DNA from: a virus
IMG/VR virus record: IMGVR_UViG_3300008050_005816
Coordinates: 1-42,879 of that record
Strand: one strand, 5' to 3'
Length of the DNA: 42,879 nucleotides
Of the stretch, positions 1 to 7,618 are shown one piece after another. The notes beneath the pieces are model-generated. The model was not told the DNA's origin. It saw only the letters and a list, made by a program, of their open reading frames with translations, and made no database searches. Every line of letters starts with the position of its first letter. Within the stretch, counting starts at the first letter, position 1. The position numbers and the translations under genes are program-made.

Positions 1-827
1 CGCGTAAGGGGGCCTCTAATCGTAGAGAGGATGCGGGAACTGTTTACCACCAAAAGGGAAATCTTGTTCTGGAAAACTATAACGCTGATTCAATAGCCCT
101 TCAGGGGCGTGGAATTGGCATTGCGGCTAGTGAAAGGCTTAGAGGTCTTCGTTCATACCGGAGAAGTGTGGATAGAGATGACGCTAGAAACACGATTCGT
201 AAAGCTAAGGCTGGGGTCATAGCGAAAAATATTGAAGCTAAAGGAGCCGTAAAAGCGAAAGATATTAATGCTAAAGGAGCCGCAAAAGCGAAACTTAGAG
301 CGACCAGAGATCAAACTAAATTAAGTAGAGTCCAGGCCCAACAGGCTCAGAGGCAATCCATTGAGAAAGCGGCAGTCGCTTCCGCAAAACCAGGAAGCAT
401 TGAAAACATCGGTCTTGGAGGAGCAGCCAGAAGAGCAGGTATGGGCGCGGTAAGAAAGGGTATTGATATGACCCGTGGAACCGCAAGAGCCATTAGGCAC
501 CCCATTAGAACTGGCAATCGCCTGAGAAGTTTTGTTAGCCGTAAGTTGGGTAGAGAAGATCAAGCCGCTGCTTACATGCAGGTAGGCTATATGCTTGCTG
601 AGATGTTTAATCTTATAGAAGACACAGGGGAAGCTTATGGTAAAACTACTAAACCTAGGGGCACAGAAGGCGAAGGGGCAGTGCGAATCAAAGGGAAATT
701 AAGAGTACCAGTAGGTGTTAGAGGTAGGCTACGTATAGATCCTAAAACTGGTAAGGTAGGAAGATCTGATATTATCCAAGGATTAGCTAACAGACCTAAC
801 AAACCTGGGGAAACCCAAAAAAGCTGA
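1..827 (+). CDS. Basic Lys/Ala-rich protein, 5' end outside window
   Basis: The reading frame is open from base 3, so the gene starts upstream of the window; the GTG at 168 is internal. At least 274 residues are visible. The protein is rich in Lys, Arg and Ala and has 11-residue repeats of the type IxAKGAxKAKx at about bases 201-299. Near its C-terminus (bases 573-614) is a predicted helix, YMQVGYMLAEMFNL, that recurs in three other basic proteins of this window. I do not recognise a family. It lies directly upstream of the scaffold and capsid genes, so an internal head or prohead-core role is a reasonable guess from position and charge (compare the small basic core proteins of T4), but no domain proves it. 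Confidence 0.6.
   Translation, partial: RKGASNRREDAGTVYHQKGNLVLENYNADSIALQGRGIGIAASERLRGLRSYRRSVDRDDARNTIRKAKAGVIAKNIEAKGAVKAKDINAKGAAKAKLRATRDQTKLSRVQAQQAQRQSIEKAAVASAKPGSIENIGLGGAARRAGMGAVRKGIDMTRGTARAIRHPIRTGNRLRSFVSRKLGREDQAAAYMQVGYMLAEMFNLIEDTGEAYGKTTKPRGTEGEGAVRIKGKLRVPVGVRGRLRIDPKTGKVGRSDIIQGLANRPNKPGETQKS
237..293 (+). repeat. Direct repeat inside basic-protein gene
   Basis: Two 24-base copies (237-260 and 270-293) differ at one position (a T/C in GCCGTAA versus GCCGCAA) and are spaced 33 bases apart, encoding AKGAVKAK and AKGAAKAK. A weaker third copy precedes them. The near identity at DNA level suggests a recent in-frame duplication. Confidence 0.7.
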
Positions 828-858
828 TCACTTACATTTTTTAAAAATAATTAAATTT

Positions 859-866
859 TATAAATA
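859..866 (+). promoter_or_regulatory. T4-type late promoter box TATAAATA
   Basis: An exact TATAAATA, the known T4 late-promoter consensus read by gp55, lies 38 bases before the scaffold gene start at 904, in the short AT-rich gap after the first gene. No -35 element is needed for this class. It would drive the scaffold and capsid genes. A gp55-like sigma factor is encoded at 14288-14629. Confidence 0.6.
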
Positions 867-903
867 TCTATAGTAGATATTAGTAACCTAGGAGATCTTA
901 CTT

Positions 904-1545
904 ATGAGTGATATAAAGAATATTGCCGATATTCTTCCTGAAGGACTTGATGAATCCACTGTCGAAGCTATCTTCGGGTTGGTGGATTCAACTATTAATG
1001 AGCAAGTTAACGAGAAGATCGGACTACTTGAAGCTAAGGTAAATGCTTACCTAAGAACTAAAGTAGATCAATTAAAAGAACAAGCTCTTACTGAGCTAAG
1101 TGAAGAGAGTGAAGTATTCCGTAATGCTAGACTCTTTGAATCAGTAAGAACTTTAATGGCTTTAGAATTTAATACTGACGATGAGGAAAATGCTCTTTCT
1201 GAAATGACCAACCAACATGGGGAACTTCAGGAAGAGTTTGACGTTTTATCAGAGCAAGTAAACTTACTTGTTCGTGAGAATGAAAAACTTCAAAGCACTG
1301 TTAAAGTTCTAGACAGCAAAGTTTCTATTACTGAAAATACAGTAGAGGAACTTGAAAGCCAGAATGTACAGCTTCTCGAAGAAGTTGAGAATCTGGAAGC
1401 TGCAAGCTCTGAGAAATTTAATTCCTCAGAACGAGCAGTTGTTGTTTCCCGTGCGGATACGGAAATCAACGAAGAGAAAACTCAATATTCTAATGAGTTT
1501 TTAAACGATGAGGTTATGAAATTCATGCCTTTCTCCCAATCTTAA
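904..1545 (+). CDS. 22: Prohead core scaffolding protein (gp22-like)
   Basis: This 213-residue acidic protein probably forms the internal scaffold on which the capsid shell assembles, to be cleaved by the prohead protease. The sequence shows long heptad-like helical stretches (about residues 30-70 and 95-165, rich in Glu, Leu and Lys), no membrane segment and no enzyme motif. It ends 14 bases before the major capsid gene, the 22-23 order known from T4. It is shorter than T4 gp22 (about 269 residues). The ATG follows a TAGGAG ribosome-binding site and a TATAAATA late-promoter box. The call rests on position and coiled-coil character more than on a signature motif. The portal and prohead protease genes are not in the window and probably lie upstream. 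Confidence 0.7.
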   Translation: MSDIKNIADILPEGLDESTVEAIFGLVDSTINEQVNEKIGLLEAKVNAYLRTKVDQLKEQALTELSEESEVFRNARLFESVRTLMALEFNTDDEENALSEMTNQHGELQEEFDVLSEQVNLLVRENEKLQSTVKVLDSKVSITENTVEELESQNVQLLEEVENLEAASSEKFNSSERAVVVSRADTEINEEKTQYSNEFLNDEVMKFMPFSQS

Positions 1546-1559
1546 TAGGATTACATACT

Positions 1560-3221
1560 ATGGAAATGATGCATCAAACTGATGAAACGCTGGTCCAGAA
1601 GTGGGAGCCCGTTCTTGAGGGTATTGATAGTGATTATACCCGTCGAGTTACTGCTCAACTTCTTGAAAACCAAGCTAAGTCTATTGTTGAGGAAAAAGTT
1701 CGTAATATTGATGAAGCAATCTCCGCTGCTGCTACCACTACTGGTCAGCTCGGAACCTTCCAAAAATTCGCTTTCCCTCTCGTTCGTCGGGTTTACCCGA
1801 AACTTTTAGCCAACAGCCTTGTTGGTGTTCAGCCCATGCAGGGACCTGTTTCGCAAGTCTTCTACCTGGGTAACTCTCGCGCCCGTAATGGTGGGGCTGC
1901 TGCTGCTGATAGGCAAAATGTCTTCAGTAAGTTCAACCTGACCTATGCTGGTAATGTTGCTTCTTCTATTGGTACTGATTCTGGTGATGGTGCTGCGGGT
2001 GGTATTTTCCAAACAGACGCAGGTATTGGTGGCGGGGCTGGCCTTGACGGTGATGATGCTCAAAGCGCATTCGATGTCTCCAATGTCTTGGATACCCTTA
2101 GTGGAAATACCGAAATGATTGGTGCTGGTGCTGGTTCGGGTACGATGGGTGGTCGCATCGGTGCTTGGCCTAACTCAAACTTTGTTGGAGGTTACAACCT
2201 TTCAGGTGGTGAGCGTCTGACTGGAACGGGCATCCCTGAGATGACCTTCCACATCGAGCAAGAGGCTGTTGTGGCTCAAACTCGTAAGATGAGGGCTCTT
2301 TGGACTCTTGAGGCTTCTCAAGATCTTAAGGCTTATCACAACCTTGATCTTGAGCGTGAGCTTACTGACCTTCTTTCGAAGGAACTTCAGCTTGAGATCG
2401 ACCGTGAACTCATTGAAGATCTTCGCATGATCGCTTATGGTTTGCGTGGTCGGAACCTTGGTGGTGTAAACCAGAATCTTATGGATTCTAACTACATCAG
2501 TATGGGTACTGCGGGAACTACTTTCCCTGGTCTTGATGGAAACGATGCTAATACTACGACTTTCGTTCCTGCTCAGTTTACTTATGACTTCGATCCTGAT
2601 GATCCGACAGCAGTTGAGTTTGGTTCTGCTAAAGTTAACTCCAATATCTTCGTTGTGGACTTCAGCCAGTCTTCACTTGATCTCTACCCCCGCCATGTGG
2701 GTGAGGTTTACGCGAACCTGCTTGCGATTATTAACCTCGCCTCGCAGGACATTTACCGTACCACGATGCGTGGTCCCGGTAATTGGCTTCTGACCTCTCC
2801 GCTTGTGGCTTCTCTTCTTGAGAGTGCTGCGAAGCTTGAGGGTGGTGTCATGCCTAGCGATGCTCCTACCAACATTGGTCGAAATAGCATTGAATATAAG
2901 GGTAAGTTTATGGGGCGCTATGACCTCTATGTTGACCCGATGTATCCGACTGATGAAATTCTTATCGGATATAAAGGCAGTAACGCTATGGATGCTGGGT
3001 ATATTTATGCTCCATACATTCCTCTCCAGCAGTTGCCCACCATTACGGATCCAGAGTCCTTCCAGCCCAGGAAGGGAATTCTGACCCGCTATGGTAAGGT
3101 CCAGATTGAGCCTATGAACAGATTCTACCGAGTAATCCGTATTATTGGCCCAACTTCGAATTACCTGTTCAGCCCGTTCGCTAGGAACACTACTAACCTA
3201 GGGGTTGCAACAACCGTCTAA
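1560..3221 (+). CDS. 23: Major capsid protein (gp23-like)
   Basis: This 553-residue protein builds the hexamers of the head. It matches the T4 gp23 pattern: N-terminal WEPVLEG, LVGVQPMQGPVSQVF around residues 85-100, a central QTRKMRALWTLEASQDL segment, and near the C-terminus GYKGSNAMDAGYIYAPY followed by FQPRKGILTRYG. The N-terminal part up to about residue 60 is likely removed by the prohead protease as in T4. A Gly/Ala/Asp-rich stretch (about residues 110-210) forms the variable part. Codon choice differs from neighbouring genes: arginine is mostly CGT/CGC and many codons end in C, where neighbours use AGA/AGG, as expected for a very highly expressed gene. A 12-base-pair hairpin follows the stop codon. 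Confidence 0.95.
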   Translation: MEMMHQTDETLVQKWEPVLEGIDSDYTRRVTAQLLENQAKSIVEEKVRNIDEAISAAATTTGQLGTFQKFAFPLVRRVYPKLLANSLVGVQPMQGPVSQVFYLGNSRARNGGAAAADRQNVFSKFNLTYAGNVASSIGTDSGDGAAGGIFQTDAGIGGGAGLDGDDAQSAFDVSNVLDTLSGNTEMIGAGAGSGTMGGRIGAWPNSNFVGGYNLSGGERLTGTGIPEMTFHIEQEAVVAQTRKMRALWTLEASQDLKAYHNLDLERELTDLLSKELQLEIDRELIEDLRMIAYGLRGRNLGGVNQNLMDSNYISMGTAGTTFPGLDGNDANTTTFVPAQFTYDFDPDDPTAVEFGSAKVNSNIFVVDFSQSSLDLYPRHVGEVYANLLAIINLASQDIYRTTMRGPGNWLLTSPLVASLLESAAKLEGGVMPSDAPTNIGRNSIEYKGKFMGRYDLYVDPMYPTDEILIGYKGSNAMDAGYIYAPYIPLQQLPTITDPESFQPRKGILTRYGKVQIEPMNRFYRVIRIIGPTSNYLFSPFARNTTNLGVATTV

Positions 3222-3243
3222 TTAATTAATTAGATAATATTAC

Positions 3244-3275
3244 GAGGGTCAGAGGTTTTTTGTCCTCTGACCCTC
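3244..3275 (+). terminator. Hairpin after capsid gene
   Basis: A perfect 12-base-pair stem (GAGGGTCAGAGG at 3244-3255 with its complement at 3264-3275) encloses an 8-base loop containing six T. It is followed only by TTCC, so the U-tract is weak; it may act as a terminator or protect the 3' end of the abundant capsid message. Confidence 0.75.
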
Positions 3276-3302
3276 TTCCATTACTATATACTTTAGAACA
3301 TT

Positions 3303-3536
3303 ATGTATAAATACCGAAGCAAATGCAGGTGGAATATGCTTCTTCACATAGATGGTGAAGTAGTGGAAATAAGGCCATCAGAATTATTCGAATCGAAAAC
3401 ACTTGTTGATTCCCGATATTTAGAGTTACTCAGTGATTTATCAGAAAAAAAGAAAAAAGATAAACCTCTTAAAAAATCCTCTAAACCCAATATTTTTATA
3501 GAGAAATCAGATGGCAGCAGCAGCACCCAAAGTTGA
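3303..3536 (+). CDS. Small protein before neck gene, unknown
   Basis: A 77-residue protein whose 3' end overlaps the next gene by 26 bases. The N-terminal half (KCRWNMLLHIDGEVVEIRPSELF) reads like beta strands followed by an 'I-x-P' turn; the C-terminal half is Lys-rich and probably flexible. The small gene at 7432 has a similar strand-then-PGE layout, so both may be minor virion or joining proteins, which is inference. The start is uncertain: the ATG at 3303 has no ribosome-binding site and sits on a TATAAATA box, while the ATG at 3336 has AGGTGG only three bases upstream. I keep the longer form because the KCRWN part continues the first strand. Confidence 0.55.
   Translation: MYKYRSKCRWNMLLHIDGEVVEIRPSELFESKTLVDSRYLELLSDLSEKKKKDKPLKKSSKPNIFIEKSDGSSSTQS
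3306..3313 (+). promoter_or_regulatory. Late promoter box TATAAATA downstream of capsid gene
   Basis: An exact TATAAATA follows the capsid hairpin and would restart late transcription for the neck and tail genes. It overlaps the first codons of the 77-residue reading frame that begins at 3303; if used, transcription would begin near 3319, inside that frame, and only the internal ATG at 3336 (preceded by AGGTGG) could be the start. Confidence 0.5.
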
Positions 3537-4392
3537 TCCCCGATTAATGGGATACGGTGATACCTTCGGTAACTACGGAGGTAGAAACTTAGGGGATACT
3601 GACATCTATTCTACTGCAATTGATTCTTTTAAGTTAAACAAAGGACTACTTTCAGATGGTGTAGAATTAGATCCTTTTGAAGAGACTGTTCATGATTTTG
3701 TTTTAGCTAGACTGGGGCATCCAGTGGTTAGAGTGGAGCTTACCCCTTTCCAAATTAAGACTGCTATTGATGAAGCTATAACTAATCTCGATTATCATGC
3801 TCCTTTTTGGACTAATCAATGTGCTACTTTCCAATGTACCGCAGGAGTTAATGCTTATATGCTGCCCATGCACATAGCTTATAATTTAAGCTATGTTTGT
3901 TATAAGAAGTCTTTGCTTAGTATCCAGAATATGGCAGGCACATTGGAGTTTGATTTCTTTATTAAATACTTCCAAGATAATTTCCTGTTTAGTAATTTCC
4001 AGGTATCAGATTTTTATCTGATGCAACAACACTTGGAGATGATTAGAAAAATCTTAAGCCAAGAAGGCTCTTGGGACTTGATTAACGGAAATGTTTTACA
4101 GTTATACCCAACCCCTGTCAATAGTAGCCAAGTGGTAGTATTAATTTATAGGGCGCTAGATACTTACACTATGCATCCTTATTATAAGAACTGGATTCAA
4201 AGATTTGCTTTAGCGGTTTGTAAAGGAATCCTTGGTGAAGTAAGGGGTAAATATAAATCACTTCCGTCTCCAGGAGGGGGCGCAAGTCTAAACGGTGCTG
4301 AGTTAATGCAGCAAAGTGATGTTGAAAAAGATAAGCTCAAAGAAGAGCTTCTCTCAGAAATCGAAGAACCACCTGCGTTCACAATGTTTTAA
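3511..4392 (+). CDS. 13: Neck / head-completion protein (gp13-like)
   Basis: A 293-residue protein placed between the capsid and the gp14/gp15-like genes, where T4-like phages carry the head-completion protein gp13, which seals the portal and receives the tail. Features that fit are a helical N-terminal domain (HDFVLARLGHPVVRVELTP, about residues 65-85), a central beta-rich segment, a segment reading WIQRFALAVCKGILGEVRGKY, and a C-terminal P-G-G-G-x-x-L-N-G-x-E-L motif followed by an acidic helix. Its reading frame overlaps the preceding small gene, suggesting translational coupling. Identification is from recalled family patterns; another head-tail connector is possible. Confidence 0.6.
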   Translation: MAAAAPKVDPRLMGYGDTFGNYGGRNLGDTDIYSTAIDSFKLNKGLLSDGVELDPFEETVHDFVLARLGHPVVRVELTPFQIKTAIDEAITNLDYHAPFWTNQCATFQCTAGVNAYMLPMHIAYNLSYVCYKKSLLSIQNMAGTLEFDFFIKYFQDNFLFSNFQVSDFYLMQQHLEMIRKILSQEGSWDLINGNVLQLYPTPVNSSQVVVLIYRALDTYTMHPYYKNWIQRFALAVCKGILGEVRGKYKSLPSPGGGASLNGAELMQQSDVEKDKLKEELLSEIEEPPAFTMF

Positions 4393-4394
4393 TT

Positions 4395-5573
4395 ATGCCT
4401 AAAGGAACAAGAGTTAGTCGCTGTGTTGAAAAAGTTAAAAAGTCCAAGGACGAAGGTGCAGCCATTGCAATCTGTCAGGCTTCAACTAAGCAAGGCTATG
4501 CTACAGGAAGATCTTTGAAAGAAGCTGCACCACTTGTTGCAGGTGCTGTTAGGCTTATAGGCCCCGCTCTACTCAGAAGAGGTGCAGTAGCGACTGGACG
4601 AGGTGCTGCTCAAGGCACCGCTAGAAGGGTAGGGGCTAGGGCTGCTCGTAAAGCAGCAAAAAATCCTAAAGCCATTGGGGCTATGGGGACTGCTGGTGAA
4701 GCAGGATATGAAGCACTGAAAGCTCAAAGAGCTTCGGATACAGATTTAGAGGAAACAAAAATGAACAATGCATACATTAACAAATTAATGGAAACAAGAA
4801 GCCCCGAAAGCCGTGCTAAAACCAGGGGTAGAAAAGAATTGGGAACCCATGGAAGAAAGGGTAAGCTTACGGATAAAACTTCTGCGGAAGTAGTAGCGAG
4901 GGGTCTCGGTCAAAGTGCCGCAAAGGATATTGGAAAAGCTAGAACTAGAGAAACGGCTGCAAATAAGAAAATTACGAGAGGAAAGCAAGAAGTCTTTGCT
5001 AAAAGGTCGGACAATAGATTTGAGGATGGTCAAAGAATCTTCAGGCACGAACCTGGAACTTACAAGCCTAAGATGAGAGACCACACCGAGTACCATCAGA
5101 TTGGACTCGTCATGGCTGATGCTATGGGCCTTAATGAGAAAACCAGACTTCAAAAAGAAGTTGAAAAAAAATCTACACCGCACCCTGGAGGATTTGGTAA
5201 AACAGCAGAATTTAAGACTTCTGGGGGAAAGAAGGTAAAGGTTCAAGATTATAAAGCTTCTAGAGGTGGAGGAGCAGGTAGCCAAGCCCAATCCCGTGCC
5301 ATAGAGCTTTCTCGCAGAGGTCCCTCCTCCGAGGTGCGGAGAAAACACAATCAGCAATTAGCCTCTAAAGGAAGGAAGAGTGAACTCGCTAAAAAGGCTG
5401 ATTCGGTAGCAAGAGTTAGAAAAGCTAGGGATCCTTTGAGAGGTGCCCGTCCCGTGAGCCGTTCAGGAAAAGTTTCAACAGAACTACAACCAACGGATAC
5501 TAGGAGAAATCCCCCTGAAGATGTCTTAGTTAAGCGTAGCAAAGATCGAAAAAAAGAGTTTGGTATAAAGTAA
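4395..5573 (+). CDS. Large basic protein with Cys-containing N-terminal domain
   Basis: A 392-residue, strongly basic protein between the two neck-protein genes. Residues 1-38 form a compact domain with the pattern K-G-T-x-V-x-R-C-V-x-K-V-K ... A-I-A-I-C-Q-A-S-T-x-x-x-Y-x-T-G, which I recall in many hypothetical phage proteins, function unknown. Residues 40-110 are Ala/Arg/Gly-rich; the rest is Lys/Arg-rich and probably disordered. At residues 233-246 (bases 5091-5132) is YHQIGLVMADAMGL, the same motif as in the first gene of the window and in the two minus-strand genes at 15729-16254. Charge and position suggest an internal head protein or a DNA-binding protein packaged with the genome; this is inference. 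Stop and next start are directly adjacent. Confidence 0.6.
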   Translation: MPKGTRVSRCVEKVKKSKDEGAAIAICQASTKQGYATGRSLKEAAPLVAGAVRLIGPALLRRGAVATGRGAAQGTARRVGARAARKAAKNPKAIGAMGTAGEAGYEALKAQRASDTDLEETKMNNAYINKLMETRSPESRAKTRGRKELGTHGRKGKLTDKTSAEVVARGLGQSAAKDIGKARTRETAANKKITRGKQEVFAKRSDNRFEDGQRIFRHEPGTYKPKMRDHTEYHQIGLVMADAMGLNEKTRLQKEVEKKSTPHPGGFGKTAEFKTSGGKKVKVQDYKASRGGGAGSQAQSRAIELSRRGPSSEVRRKHNQQLASKGRKSELAKKADSVARVRKARDPLRGARPVSRSGKVSTELQPTDTRRNPPEDVLVKRSKDRKKEFGIK

Positions 5574-6143
5574 TTGACAAAAAAGAACTATAAAGCAACG
5601 ACGAGGCTTCCTGAGCTTCCTGATCTTGATGAGGGAGAAAGTTTACTAAACCTCTTTGATCAGGATAATCCAGATATTAACCTATTTAACTTGGTTGATG
5701 ATGAGATGATTCGTCTTGCTGGTTCTAAATTTCTTTTTTATAAATACTATCAGACTAATGAGTTTGATGAGGTTTATATGGAATCACGCAACAAGCCTGT
5801 TGCCAAAGACCCTATTAAGGTTCATGGACATTATGATCCAACGTCTATGAGTGAAGAGCTTACCCAATTTGGAATTGAATTAACCAACGATCAATTGTTT
5901 ACATTCAATAAAAGTTATATAGAAAGAAAAATTGGAAGGTCTATTATTCCAGGGGATATTGTTAAGCCTGAATTTCAGGATCAAATGTACGAAATTTTTG
6001 AAGTGGTAGAAGACAGTTTTGAAGCGTATGGAGTTTATCATTTAGTATGTTCTGCTAAACTTCTTCGTGATGCTCCTGATGTGCAAAATACCCCTCTTAC
6101 TCAAACCAGCGAAGAGCTTGGTGGTTACGCAGGTATCGAATGA
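5574..6143 (+). CDS. 14: Neck protein (gp14-like), TTG start
   Basis: A 189-residue protein likely to join head and tail. The second half has the order expected of T4 gp14: a strand-rich segment around FGIELTNDQLFTF, then a P-G-D-I-V segment, then M-Y-E-I-F-E-V-V-E and a Y-H-L-V strand (compare GDLIYFP and LFEINWVE in T4). It is shorter than T4 gp14 (256 residues). The start is a TTG placed immediately after the previous stop codon; the next in-frame ATG would remove about 40 residues, so the TTG start with coupled translation is preferred. The 3' end overlaps the next gene by four bases (ATGA). Confidence 0.55.
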   Translation: MTKKNYKATTRLPELPDLDEGESLLNLFDQDNPDINLFNLVDDEMIRLAGSKFLFYKYYQTNEFDEVYMESRNKPVAKDPIKVHGHYDPTSMSEELTQFGIELTNDQLFTFNKSYIERKIGRSIIPGDIVKPEFQDQMYEIFEVVEDSFEAYGVYHLVCSAKLLRDAPDVQNTPLTQTSEELGGYAGIE

Positions 6144-6880
6144 GTACAAAATATATAGATGATACGGGTCTCCCTGTTAACTGGGATGCGTCTGCTTTTC
6201 TAAGCAGGAGTAGACGGTGGGATACTAGGGAAGGAGATGTTCGCAAAGTTATTTATAAAATGACAAAATCTAAAGATAATGTATCTTTTATCTATAGGGA
6301 ATCCTTGCGTTCTATGATAGCTTCTTTTAATGATATAGGGTATATTAACTCAGAAGACAAGTGGGTTGATATAAAATGTATCCATGCGAATGCTGAAAGG
6401 GCAGTAGCAAAGCTAAAGCAAGAAAATAATATTATACTTCCGATTATATCTGTAGGTCAAACTGTATCAGATAACGACAGAGAGAGGCAGAAGACTGAAA
6501 GCCTTTTAGTTAATGAGAAATATTGGGATAAAGAAAAAAATAGAGCTTTTAGGATCCTAAGCTTGGCTCCTAGAGCAGTTAATATCAGATACCAATTTAA
6601 TATTTGGACCAAGTACATGGCAGACATGGATCAAATTCTTGAACAAGTTAGGTTAAAGTTTAATCCAGAAATGCAAGTACCCACGGAATTTTCTACTCTA
6701 GCTAAGGCATACTTAGAATCTGAAGAAGACGTAGGACAAGTTACTGTTACTGATAAAGAAGATAGAATTTTAAAAAAGGCAGTAAATGTTGTGCTCAGGA
6801 CTTATATTCCAAGTCCGAAATTTCTTTATACTTCCACAGGTAAGATAGAGGAGTTTAAAATAGATACTAGAATTAATTAA
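6140..6880 (+). CDS. 15: Tail sheath stabilizer / completion protein (gp15-like)
   Basis: A 246-residue protein expected to form the terminator ring at the head-proximal end of the sheath and tube. The strongest evidence is the segment from about residue 98 to 182: L-P-I-I-S-V, then NEKYWD, then APRAVNIRYQFNIWTKYMAD, then MDQILEQVRLKFNPEM. T4 gp15 has the same order (LPRINLHLVDF, PSPIKMIYELSIFTRYEDD, MFQIVEQILPYFQP). It begins four bases inside the gp14-like gene and so is probably coupled to it. The position after gp13- and gp14-like genes agrees with the T4 order. Confidence 0.8.
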   Translation: MSTKYIDDTGLPVNWDASAFLSRSRRWDTREGDVRKVIYKMTKSKDNVSFIYRESLRSMIASFNDIGYINSEDKWVDIKCIHANAERAVAKLKQENNIILPIISVGQTVSDNDRERQKTESLLVNEKYWDKEKNRAFRILSLAPRAVNIRYQFNIWTKYMADMDQILEQVRLKFNPEMQVPTEFSTLAKAYLESEEDVGQVTVTDKEDRILKKAVNVVLRTYIPSPKFLYTSTGKIEEFKIDTRIN

Positions 6881-6889
6881 TTTCTTAGT

Positions 6890-7096
6890 ATGAAAGGCAT
6901 TTATAAAATTTTAGTAAAGGGAGACCTTATAGTTTATACAGATTATGATGATATCCCTAAGGTTATAGACAGTGTAATTTCCTTTGAACCTGAATATCCT
7001 GAAAGTCCGCACTCTGATGTGGACCACAAACTCATAGAATCTTTTGATAGAAAACTACAAGAACTAATGAAGAGGGAACCACCATGGCGGCAGTAA
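6890..7096 (+). CDS. Small hypothetical protein before PAAR gene
   Basis: A 68-residue acidic protein (start MKGIYKILVKGDLIVYTDYD) overlapping the PAAR gene by 13 bases. A predicted beta-rich N-terminal half is followed by a short helix (DHKLIESFDRKLQELMKRE). No known family is recognised. The overlap with a spike-tip gene suggests it is co-translated with it and may be a baseplate or spike accessory protein; this is inference. Confidence 0.6.
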   Translation: MKGIYKILVKGDLIVYTDYDDIPKVIDSVISFEPEYPESPHSDVDHKLIESFDRKLQELMKREPPWRQ

Positions 7097-7371
7097 CTAG
7101 GATTGGAGATCTTGACGTAACTCATTGTAGCACCCCCTCTAGAGATCAAGGTTCGGAAAATGTACTTGTTAATGGTATAGGGGTATCCAGGCAAGGAGAT
7201 TTAAATACTGTTCATAAAGTTCCTGGAAGTCCTTGCCCTTCTCATGCTGCTTCTATATCAACAGGAAGCACGACAGTTTTTATTAATGGAAAAGGATGCG
7301 GTAGAGTAGGTGATGCCGTTACGGGATGCACTTCTGTTGCACAGGGGTCAGAGAATGTTTTTGCAGGGTAA
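7084..7371 (+). CDS. PAAR-repeat spike tip protein
   Basis: A 95-residue PAAR-domain protein. This family forms the sharp metal-binding cone at the tip of contractile tail spikes (gp5.4 in T4) and pierces the host envelope. The sequence shows the typical build: repeated short strands with a glycine-rich pattern (RIGDLDVTHC, VLVNGIGVSRQGDLNTVH, SPCPSH, TVFINGKGCGRVGDAVTGC, GSENVFAG) and His/Cys residues for a metal site. It has no C-terminal effector extension. The ATG follows an AGAGGG ribosome-binding site. Finding it beside the sheath genes, away from a gp5 spike gene, is a small difference from T4. Confidence 0.9.
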   Translation: MAAVTRIGDLDVTHCSTPSRDQGSENVLVNGIGVSRQGDLNTVHKVPGSPCPSHAASISTGSTTVFINGKGCGRVGDAVTGCTSVAQGSENVFAG

Positions 7372-7431
7372 AAAAAGTTTTCAAAAATGTGCCCTTTACT
7401 TAGTACATATATGTGTAGGAGTTAGTTACTT

Positions 7432-7608
7432 ATGAAAATTGTAAAAAATGATAGCCTTCAAACCCTTACTATTTATTTTAGCACCGAAAAGGGCTGTAAG
7501 GAAAGGTATATGAAACCAGGGGAGAGTATTGTAGTTCCAGAGAGCTATATTACTGAACAGATAAAAACTTTACATAGGCGCAGGATCTTTAAGATTTCCA
7601 ATGCTTAG
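7432..7608 (+). CDS. Small 58-residue protein before sheath gene
   Basis: A short frame (ATG at 7432, stop 7606-7608) between the PAAR and sheath genes, with TAGGAG 16 bases upstream. The product begins MKIVKNDSLQTLTIYFS, contains K-P-G-E-S-I-V-V-P-E-S-Y-I-T-E-Q-I and ends in a basic stretch (LHRRRIFKI). The strand, PGES turn, 'VPxSYIT' order and the tight fit between two tail genes argue that it is real. I recall similar small proteins next to tail genes in marine T4-like phages but know no function. Confidence 0.65.
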   Translation: MKIVKNDSLQTLTIYFSTEKGCKERYMKPGESIVVPESYITEQIKTLHRRRIFKISNA

Positions 7609-7618
7609 GAGATAAATT

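Noticed and set aside
3511-4392. Portal protein as an alternative call for the gp13-like gene
   Set aside because: At 293 residues it is far shorter than a gp20-type portal (over 500), and the C-terminal PGGG-LNG motif fits a neck protein better.
4785-5357. 190-residue minus-strand frame in the basic-protein gene
   Set aside because: Its length comes from the biased Lys/Arg/Ala codons of the opposite gene; the product is Ser/Phe/Leu-rich without domain character.
5739-5746. Exact TATAAATA inside the gp14-like gene
   Set aside because: It encodes FYKYY in frame and no gene start follows at a suitable distance; probably a coincidence in an AT-rich gene.
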